From Pelagophyceae sp. CCMP2097 (lineage: Eukaryota > Sar > Pelagophyceae), in the NCBI GenBank assembly GCA_026770575.1, contig MU657215.1:257125-306669 (forward strand): a DNA stretch of 49,545 nt, written 5' to 3'. Position numbers and translations under genes: made by a program. Below are positions 43,299 through 49,545 of this stretch, in pieces; position 1 is the first letter of the stretch, and every line of letters begins with the position of its first letter. Below the pieces are notes generated by a model. It made no database searches. It was not told the origin of the DNA and was given only the letters and a program-made list of their open reading frames with translations.

Positions 43299-44293
43299 AT
43301 GCCCGTCCTGCGGCTGGCGGGGTCCCCAAACGGCCTCCTCGTGACGAAGCGCGTCGCCCGAGATGGCCGCGCAGTGGCGGCGCGGTTGCGAAAAATTCTC
43401 TGGCTGGACCGCATCGCAAAGGGCGCGGCGATCCTCAAGGGGCACGCCGGCAGAGTCATGAGCTGCGCGTTCTCGCCCGACGGCAAGCGCCTCATGACGG
43501 CGAGCAGCGACGGCACGGCGCGGATCTGGGACGCGGAGACGGGCGCGCTGCAGATCACGCTCGTGGGGCACACCAACGACGTCAACGCCTGCGCGTTCTC
43601 GCCAGACAGCGAGAGCATTGTCATGGCGAGCGACGTCGGGACAGCGCGGCTCTGCTGCTAACTCTCGAGAGGCACGCCTCCTCGGTCATTGGCTGCGCGT
43701 TCTCGCCCGACGGCACGCGCATCGTGACGGCGAGCGCCGACGAGACGGCGCGGCTCTGGGACGCCGCGACGGGCGCGCTGGTGACAACGCTCGAGGGACA
43801 CGCCGACGCCGTCGCCAGCTGCGCGTTCTCGTTCGACGGCACTCGCGTTTTGACGGCGGGCATCGACGAGACGGCGAAGCTCTGGGACGCGGAGACGGGC
43901 GCGCTGCTGACGACGCTCGAAGGGCACATCGACACCGTCTTGTGCTGCGCGTTCTCGCCCGACGGCACGCGCGTCATGACAGCAAGCGACGACAAGACGG
44001 CGCGGCTCTGGGCCGCCGCGACGGGCGCGCTGCAGGCGACGCTCGAGGGGCACACCAGCTACGTCGAATGCTGCGCGTTCTCGCCCGACGGCACGCGCGT
44101 CATGACAGCGAGCGACGACAAGACGGCGCGGCTCTGGGACGCCGCGACGGGCGCGCTGCAGGCGACGCTCGAGGGGCACACCAGCTACGTCGAATGCTGC
44201 GCGTTCTCGCCCGACGGCACGCGCCTCGTTATGGCGAGCGGCGACTCGACGGCGCGGCTCTGGGGCGCCGCGCTCTGGTTGAAAGCAACATAA
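43299..44293 (+). CDS. WD40-repeat protein with internal frame break
   Basis: The first part (43299-43661) opens MPVLRLAGSPNG, then LKGHAGRVMSCAFSPDGKRL and a second repeat up to DVGTARLCC and a stop. The second part, from about 43660, continues in another frame: HASSVIGCAFSPDGTRIVTA through four more WD units to the stop at 44293. Against the neighbouring repeats, 19 bases (the WDAATGA segment) are missing at about 43655, shifting the frame. Alternatives are a sequencing or assembly error, a real pseudogene, or a 35-bp intron (43637-43671, GTCGGG...CTCGAG, with a CTAAC branch-like motif) that would restore frame but shorten a blade. Six or seven repeats of 42 residues would form a propeller. 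Partners are unknown. Confidence 0.7.
43943..44194 (+). repeat. 126-bp WD-unit tandem duplication
   Basis: The 42-codon WD unit starting at 43943 is repeated at 44069 and again, partially, at 44195. The two full units differ at only a few bases (WAAATGA versus WDAATGA; HIDTV versus HTSYV at the borders). This level of DNA identity indicates recent duplication or gene conversion. Confidence 0.8.
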
Positions 44294-44445
44294 GCAGCGG
44301 CTCCCTACGGGAGCCTGGGAAACTACTTGTCTGTCTTGTGGTCACACTCGCGGGGCTCTCCCTTGAAGACGCTCGACGGGCCGCCACAGTGGCAGTGTGA
44401 GAACGCGGGCCGCCGCAGTAACTGTGGCAGTGTGAGGACGCGTTT

Positions 44446-46050
44446 TTAATTCACAGGCGCCCTCAGGCGTTGTTTCAGGGCCCCTCGCGCGTCAGCGGCG
44501 GCGCTTTTGAGCGCTGCGCGCCACGCTTCCCAGGCGGCGGCGGACGTGTCCCGGGCGCGGTCGAGGAGCATGTGCGTCTCGCCGCAGCTGAGGACGACGG
44601 CGCGGTGCTGCGGGGCGTCTGGTTTTGAGGCCGCAGCGTCGCGCTTCGAGTCCGTTTGGGCCTTTGCAATGGCCACGTCTTTCAAAGTCCCGCCCTGCAG
44701 CGAAACGGCGCGGAGCGGCGATAGAGCGTCGCGTCTCTTGAAAAGAAAGAGGCTGCCGCCGTGGACGACGCACCAGAGCTTCACCGGCGGACGCACGGTT
44801 ACGGGCGCCTTGGTCCGCGCCGCCGGCGCGGGCACGTCCAGAGATACGGAGAGCCATCCGCAGTGCACCTCGGGCGCGCTCAGCCGCACCTCGAGGCCCG
44901 TGCCGTGGCCCGCCACGGCGGACTGCGCCGCGGAGGCCTGCCCCGCGACGGACGACTGCGCCGCGACGGCAAAGGGCTGGGTCGTCCACGGGAACGGTTG
45001 GCCTGCGACTCGCCCGACCAATCGTACGACGTGCTTCCTCGTCCCCGCCGCGTCAAAAACGGCGAGCTCGAGCGCCGCGCCGCGCCGCGCGCCGCCGCAG
45101 AGTAGTGTGGCGCGAGGGCGGATTTCGTCGACTTTTGTCCTTTGACAGCCGGCCCCTTGCCACAGCGAAATCCTCGCGTCGCCGCGACTTTTCAAGACGT
45201 CGATGACAAAGGGCGGCACAAATGCCTCGGCGATCCGCTCGCGCTGGACGAGCGGCTGCGTCGGTCGAGTGGACGTCGGGTCGGCCTCAAAAAAAGAGCG
45301 CGCGAGCCCGCACTTCAATTGCGCCGTCTTTTCGGCGTCCGTCGTCAAGAGGTCCATCCAGTTCCATTTCGAATCGCGCAGCACGTCGTCCGCCGGCGAC
45401 GGCACAACGTCGCCGAGCGAACCGACGACTGCGCGGCCGCACGCCACGAGCGTCGCCCTCGAAGAAGCGCCGATCTTCGCCCAGACGGTCAGCACCAGCA
45501 CCGTGCCCGGCCCACAGGCGGCGCGGAAGTGCTGCATGGCGCCGTCGGCCAAGAAAGCGCCGTCGATGTACGGCCGTAAGGCGCAACTGTGGACCTAGTG
45601 GCCATGCCGCTCCCGGAATCGCGCATCTTGACGATCAGGCACCCTCGCATGCCGCCCGTCATCGCCTTGGTGCGACGGTTTGCCACGGAGGACGCGGCTG
45701 CGCGCGAGCGTCTTGCAGCCACCGAGCATCTCATCGCGCATCGAAGCGCCGTCGCGCCTCGACGCGCCCCCGAGCATCGAAGCGCCACCGAGCATAGACG
45801 CGCCCCCAAGCATCGACGCGCCGTTTCGCCGCCGGCCCTGCGCGGCGTCGACGACCGAGTAGACCTTGAGCGTCGCCTGGATTCGGCGCTGCGGGCGGGT
45901 GGCCGTACGCATCGCGCGGACGCGGGCCATCGCGCGGACGCGGGAGAAAAGCACGTCGCGCACGCCATCGCTCGCGCTGCCGCGCCAGCCGGCGACGAGG
46001 CCTACGACGCACGGCCGGCCCGCGGCCACAGCTTCGACCAACGACGCCAT
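44446..46050 (-). CDS. C2-like/PH-domain protein (5' part uncertain)
   Basis: The firm exon is 45594-44446, opening after an ACTAG acceptor with VHSCALRPYIDGAFLADG. It continues with TVLVLTVWAKIGAS and a cytosolic-looking globular region. The C-terminal 120 residues match a PH domain: VKLWCVVHGGSLFLFKRRDAL, then VVLSCGETHMLLDRARD and the final helix AWEAWRAALKSAA. The N-terminal exons are not resolved. ATG 46050 starts MASLVEAVAAGRPCVVGLVAGW, includes ATLKVYSVVDAA, then three GASML-GG units from a 27-bp DNA repeat (about 45770-45830). A short C2-like strand (RGCLIVKMRD) lies just before the junction in a third frame. Membrane lipid binding is inferred from the PH domain. Confidence 0.6.
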
Positions 46051-46218
46051 GCGACAACTCAGCGCATCTCGGACCCGCACGCGACGATGAGGCACTCCGC
46101 GGAGACGAGGCACTCGGGACCCGCAGAGCGCGACAGCCCCGAGAGGGGAAGGGCCTCCGTGCGCACGGCACGGCCTTGTGCCGAGGTCGGGCACGCTCAA
46201 GGCTCCCCGTGGGCACGC

Positions 46219-46315
46219 AAGAAAACGCCGCGCAGTGGCCACCCCGTTACTGATGCCGGTTTGTATTTGCTATGCCCGATAACGGTTTGCATTCTAGTGC
46301 AATTGGCTGAGAGGC
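46219..46315 (-). repeat. Inverted repeat copy B (partner 41766-41866)
   Basis: See copy A. The two copies face each other and enclose the dioxygenase, WD40 and C2/PH genes. An AT-rich stretch (46330-46365) follows directly. Confidence 0.7.
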
Positions 46316-46903
46316 TCTAAGGGCCACCCGTCAATTTTCTAAGTTTTAAATACAAGATAATGAACCAAGTCCTGCGCGACGGCGCGCGCGTTGCAGGTTC
46401 GTCGCGCGGCTCCAAAGGTGATCCCACAATACGTATATGCTCCTAACGCGTTTGCTGCGAAACGTATACACGCAAAAGCTGCTTCGCGCGCGGCGACGTT
46501 GTTTGTCGGCGAGGCAGCGCGCGCGTTGACGGTTCACCAGGCGGCAGCGGCGGCGTTACTGCATCACGTTATAGCTCCGCACGCCTTGGCGTCGGCATAC
46601 GTCAACGCAAGGGCGGCAAAAAAGGCGCCGACCTTGCATGTGTCGACAAAAAGACGCGCGCGTCGCCAGTTCGCCGCGCGGCTGTGGCGATGACACCGCA
46701 ACACGTGCGAATGGACGTTCCAAACGCAACGGTGCGTGTAATATTTCAAATTATGAAGTATTCCTGCCGCGACAACTGGTTTTTTCGCTAAATGCCCGCG
46801 GACATTAAAATTACCGGCGGACATAAGGCTCCGGAGAGCCCCGGGCGGCACCCTGGCTTTGTGCACGCCGTCGATCCGCAGCGCGTGCAGGACATGGGTT
46901 GTG
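46316..46903. other. Intergenic region, no firm gene
   Basis: 588 bp of lower GC between two minus-strand genes. A plus-strand open frame at about 46391-46693 lacks an ATG but encodes two similar segments (APNAFAAKRIHAKAASRAAT and APHALASAYVNARAAKKAPT). I see no promoter or RNA gene with confidence. Confidence 0.3.
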
Positions 46904-48058
46904 TTATGTCTCACCGCTCCCAAGGCCCGGCGCGGCGTCGCGCAGCTGCGGCGGGAGCGTCTCCGCATCGGCCGACGTCCGCACGATGATGGCCTGGTGC
47001 GCCCCAAACTCCATCGCCGCGCCGCAATCGCCGCCGAGCAGGTCCACGCACGTGGCCGTGTCCGTTCGTCCGGCTGCTGGATCTGCGAGAAACGCTTCCA
47101 AGCGCGGGTCGGCGCTTGCGTCGGCGCGCAGGCGCAGCGCGAGGTGCGTCCTCTTGAGGTCGAGGAGCGCTTTGAGTCCACCGAGGCTCGCCCAGAGCTC
47201 CGAAACTTCCATCTGAGAAAGCTCGCGCCAGTCACCTGCAACCGAAAGGCCTTTTAAAGAGACTGGCCCGATTCGAATACGGTGCAGCGACCGAACCGCT
47301 AATTGGCACCTTTGCGCGAAGAGGCGTTTGATGACGTGGTTCGCGCCCGACGACAACGTCACGTCCACACGGTACCGCGCCTTTGCGACGCAGCCTTTTG
47401 GTAAAGTCGCGTCGCCGACGTTCAAGCCTCCGCCGACGCACTCGACGGCGTCGAAGGAGACTAAAAGCGGCGATGATGCTTCGTTCAACCGCCTCCCGGC
47501 GTCGCGCTCGGCCTTGTTCACGGTCAAGGGTCCTGGCTTTGTCAGAGCGGCCACGTCCGATTGCGCGAGCACGGCCTTGCCGCGCAGACCGTCCAAGCCG
47601 ACGCTATAAACCTTTTGTAAAGTGCCTGGCGAGTTGATCAGAAAGGCCAAGTCGCCGTCGCCGGTGAAGAGCAGCAGGCCCGTCGTCATGACGTCGAGCT
47701 GCCCGACGGGGAATACGCCTTGAGCGCCGAACGCGGCGGCGGCCTGCGCGAGGCCGCCGTCCTTTGCGTTGGGGAGCTTCTTCATATCCGTCGCCATCCT
47801 CGCCGGCTTGTAAAACGCAAAGACGCGCGTCCGCGGCTGCGGCGGCGGCAGGATGACGCAGCCGACGCGGAAAACGTCTTGCGCCGGGAAGACGAGAAAG
47901 TCTGCTTGGACCGAGGCCCCGTTCACGGAGACGCCCGCCAACAGCGCCGCCTCCCATGCTAAGCCGCAATCGGAAACGTAGCGGTCCGCGCGCCGGGGCA
48001 GCGCAGCCAGCGCGAGCGCGGCCGCGGCCTCGGCCGCGGCGTCGGCGCCGGAGGCCAT
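46904..48058 (-). CDS. RsuA/RluB-family pseudouridine synthase
   Basis: Single exon, 384 aa, from ATG 48058. An S4-like N-terminal segment (RYVSDCGLAWEAALLAGVSV, then NGASVQADF) precedes the catalytic domain. VFAFYKPARM is the first conserved strand. VGQLDVMTTGLLLFTGDGD holds the catalytic Asp in the GRLDxxTxGLL motif, with Gln replacing Arg. LINSPGTLQKVYSVGL matches the next block, and GANHVIKRLFAQ and LHRIRIGPVSL the later ones. These enzymes convert uridine to pseudouridine in rRNA, and RsuA/RluB members act on bacterial-type rRNA. The bacterial family suggests organellar rRNA as substrate, though no obvious transit peptide precedes the ATG. The C-terminal roughly 70 residues are an unassigned extension. 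Confidence 0.85.
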   Translation of the reverse strand: MASGADAAAEAAAALALAALPRRADRYVSDCGLAWEAALLAGVSVNGASVQADFLVFPAQDVFRVGCVILPPPQPRTRVFAFYKPARMATDMKKLPNAKDGGLAQAAAAFGAQGVFPVGQLDVMTTGLLLFTGDGDLAFLINSPGTLQKVYSVGLDGLRGKAVLAQSDVAALTKPGPLTVNKAERDAGRRLNEASSPLLVSFDAVECVGGGLNVGDATLPKGCVAKARYRVDVTLSSGANHVIKRLFAQRCQLAVRSLHRIRIGPVSLKGLSVAGDWRELSQMEVSELWASLGGLKALLDLKRTHLALRLRADASADPRLEAFLADPAAGRTDTATCVDLLGGDCGAAMEFGAHQAIIVRTSADAETLPPQLRDAAPGLGSGET

Positions 48059-48299
48059 AGTCCTTGGGACGACTTGGGACGACTGCGCACAAAGCGTGGA
48101 AGACCGTGGATCGCGTCGGGAGGGCGCACTGCGGGCGGCCTTCGCTCTACGACCTATGGTCGCTCGCTCGCCGTCTTTTCCAGCGCTCGCGCGGCGTGAG
48201 ACGAGAGTTACATTGCCCCTCCCCTCGCCAAAGGACGGTGAGGACGGTCCCGTCCGGAGCGGGAAACTCACCGGAGTGAGAGCGGGCGCTTTGCGGGGC

Positions 48300-48660
48300 T
48301 TATGCTTCAGGCTTCCTGGTCCGAGGCCGTGGGGCCTCTGAGTATTTCCGCGGAGTAGCTGTTCTCTCGGTGCGGCAGGTGCGGGTGCAGTAAACGCAAT
48401 CGAACTTTGAAAAGTGGTGATCTTTCTTCACCGTGAACTCCTCTGCGCAGAGCGAGCAGAATAGGCGGATCTCGCCGCTCTTTGACGGGCTGCGGCCTAG
48501 AGGCCCACGCGAGGTCGGGAGGAGGCGCACGTCGAGGAGCGCGGCGACCGATCGATCCGAGTCCGACTCGATGGTTTCTTTTCGCCGAATGGTTGACCTT
48601 GCACACGAGTTGCATCTGAAACCAAACGAAGGAATATCGTCGACGAGAGACCCTACGAGA
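48300..48660 (-). CDS. Possible Cys-rich zinc-binding protein fragment
   Basis: The frame ending at 48300 encodes FRCNSCARSTIRR, then a Ser/Arg linker, then RLFCSLCAEEFTVKKDHHF and FDCVYCTRTCRTER. Three CxxC pairs with basic and aromatic spacing look like a zinc-binding module. No ATG opens this frame nearby, so upstream exons would be needed. A GTTTCAG acceptor-like site at about 48617 sits inside the first motif and would favour a different frame. It lies in the gap between the pseudouridine synthase and RRM genes. Real coding is plausible but not established. Confidence 0.3.
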
Positions 48661-48833
48661 GACCCTGCGCAGCGCCCAGCGTCGGCCCTCAATCGCGTCT
48701 CGTGCTCCGCCGCGTCTACGTGACGCACGCTCAAACTCGCGACGCCCCTTGGTGAAATGTGGAATTGCGAAGATAGCCCCCTTCTTGCACCGTCTCCCTC
48801 GGACGAGCTCCGTCTAGGTCGCCGCCGGCGCGC

Positions 48834-49545
48834 ATGGGACCGGCGGCAGCGCCCCGGTCGCCGCGGTCCGCGGCGGCGGCGCCACGGTCGCTGCTTTCCG
48901 CGGCGGCGGCGCCCTGGTCGCCCGAGGGGCCTCTGGCGCAGACGTCGGCACGGTATGCACGGTCGGCCTCGTCGATCTACTCGGCAGCACCACGCGCCGC
49001 AGTGCGACTTTACGTGAGCAACCTCCCATTCGACACCACCGAGGACGACGTGCGCCAGGCGTGAGTGACTCACAGACTCTGAACTCATGCACTCGCGGGC
49101 TACCGTCACATCAGTCGTCGACAGGTTCGAGCACGTGTGCTGGGTCGAGCACGTCAAGATGCCGGTCGACCACGAGACCGGCTTGTCGCATGGCCTCGCC
49201 TTTGTGACTCTCGAGAAGGAGGCGAACGAGGCGGACGGTGAGGCTGTGCGTCGCAGGATGCACGGCTCCATCTTTGGTAGCCGATGCATCTGGGTGGAGG
49301 TCGTCAACGCTCCGGCCAGGACAGTTCTGACCGCTTCAGCCAGCAGGGCAGTTTCTATCGCTCTGAACAAGGAGCTCGTGTCACCCAGGGCCGCAGCCGC
49401 CGACATCCTCGCTCTGTTCGAGAAGAAGGGAAACGACATGGATGCAGTCAACCTCGCGACATCGATCCACCGCCTCGGGTTACTGAGTTGCTCTTTGATT
49501 GCTTCGTCGGACCCGCGGCTCCAGCGGTTGGTGGAACGCGCGACG
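48834..49545 (+). CDS. RRM protein with OPR-like region (3' partial)
   Basis: Exons 48834-49060 and 49125 to the window end (64-bp intron with a canonical GTGAGT donor, phase 2). The N-terminus (MGPAAAPRSPRSAAAAP) is Arg/Ser/Ala-rich without acids, like an organelle transit peptide. One RRM follows: RNP2 LYVSNLP, and across the intron VRQAFEHVCWVEHVKM and RNP1-like HGLAFVTL. After it come SRAVSIALNKELVSPRAAAA, DILALFEKKGNDMDAVNLA and TSIHRLGLL, which resemble the short helical repeats preceding OPR/RAP organellar RNA-binding proteins of algae. A role in plastid or mitochondrial RNA metabolism is inferred. The gene runs off the window. Confidence 0.7.

Noticed and set aside
43637..43671. 35-bp intron in the WD40 gene as the main model
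   Set aside because: It keeps frame but removes most of a blade, whereas a 19-base deletion explains the sequence by direct comparison with adjacent repeats. Kept only as an alternative.
46564..47241. Long minus-strand frame overlapping the pseudouridine synthase 3' half
   Set aside because: Arg/Ser/Cys-rich shadow of the GC-rich third-position pattern in the real gene; no domain.

Overview
This is nuclear DNA of a GC-rich eukaryote with small, densely packed, intron-containing genes, most likely a unicellular stramenopile alga of the pelagophyte type (for example Aureococcus or a relative). The reasons are eukaryote-only proteins (SMC6, WASHC3, NOL9/GRC3, a class-divergent myosin, a polycystin channel, MYND and AP2 proteins), introns of about 40-110 bp throughout, and families typical of stramenopiles: multi-AP2 proteins, a CHASE hybrid histidine kinase, a WW/MyTH4 myosin, a polycystin with a Notch-type LNR module and an RRM/OPR-like protein. 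The species assignment is inference; the eukaryotic nature is seen directly.

Layout. 1-1315: 31-bp tandem repeats, then a T1/BTB-kelch protein (5' end outside or unresolved). 1799-4802: NOA1/YqeH circularly permuted GTPase with a long acidic and Gly/Lys-rich tail. 4931-5707 (-): WASHC3. 5859-7955 (+): NOL9/GRC3 polynucleotide kinase. 8098-9434 (-): unknown coiled-coil protein. 9747-13603 (+): SMC6. 13604-15368: gene-free, full of diverged repeats. 15369-~16748 (+): PH-like protein. 16701-20124 (-): a zinc-finger/EF-hand/PH/alpha-beta-hydrolase fusion. 20339-21612 (+): three-AP2 protein. 21844-22887 (+): MYND-AHA1 fusion. 23138-24252 (+): conserved Cys-rich protein of unknown function. 24433-30459 (-): 13-exon myosin. 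30836-32177 (-): TPR protein. 32733-~38324 (-): polycystin channel. 38861-41708 (+): CHASE hybrid histidine kinase. 41861-42979 (-): secreted 2OG-Fe(II) dioxygenase. 43299-44293 (+): WD40 protein with a reading-frame break. 44446-~46050 (-): C2-like/PH protein. 46904-48058 (-): RsuA/RluB-type pseudouridine synthase. 48300-48660 (-): possible Cys-rich ORF. 48834-49545 (+, cut by the window end): RRM/OPR-like protein.

The genes do not form a pathway or operon. Neighbours are mostly divergent or convergent pairs with 130-300 bp between them. Exon models were built by hand from reading-frame phase, GT/GC...AG boundaries and family conservation; nearly every junction given keeps frame and restores a family motif.

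The most notable signals concern introns. A 48-bp myosin intron is a near-perfect copy of the first 48 bp of the next exon, so it looks like an intron born by tandem duplication. A second gene carries a 43-bp duplication of its own 3' splice site. At least four introns appear to be GC-AG. The 5' splice sites favour GTGCGT or GTACGT (C at +4) over GTAAGT, and nearly all exons begin with G directly after the AG. Other points are several unusual domain fusions, a 921-bp repeat-filled intron, and an inverted repeat pair 4.3 kb apart.
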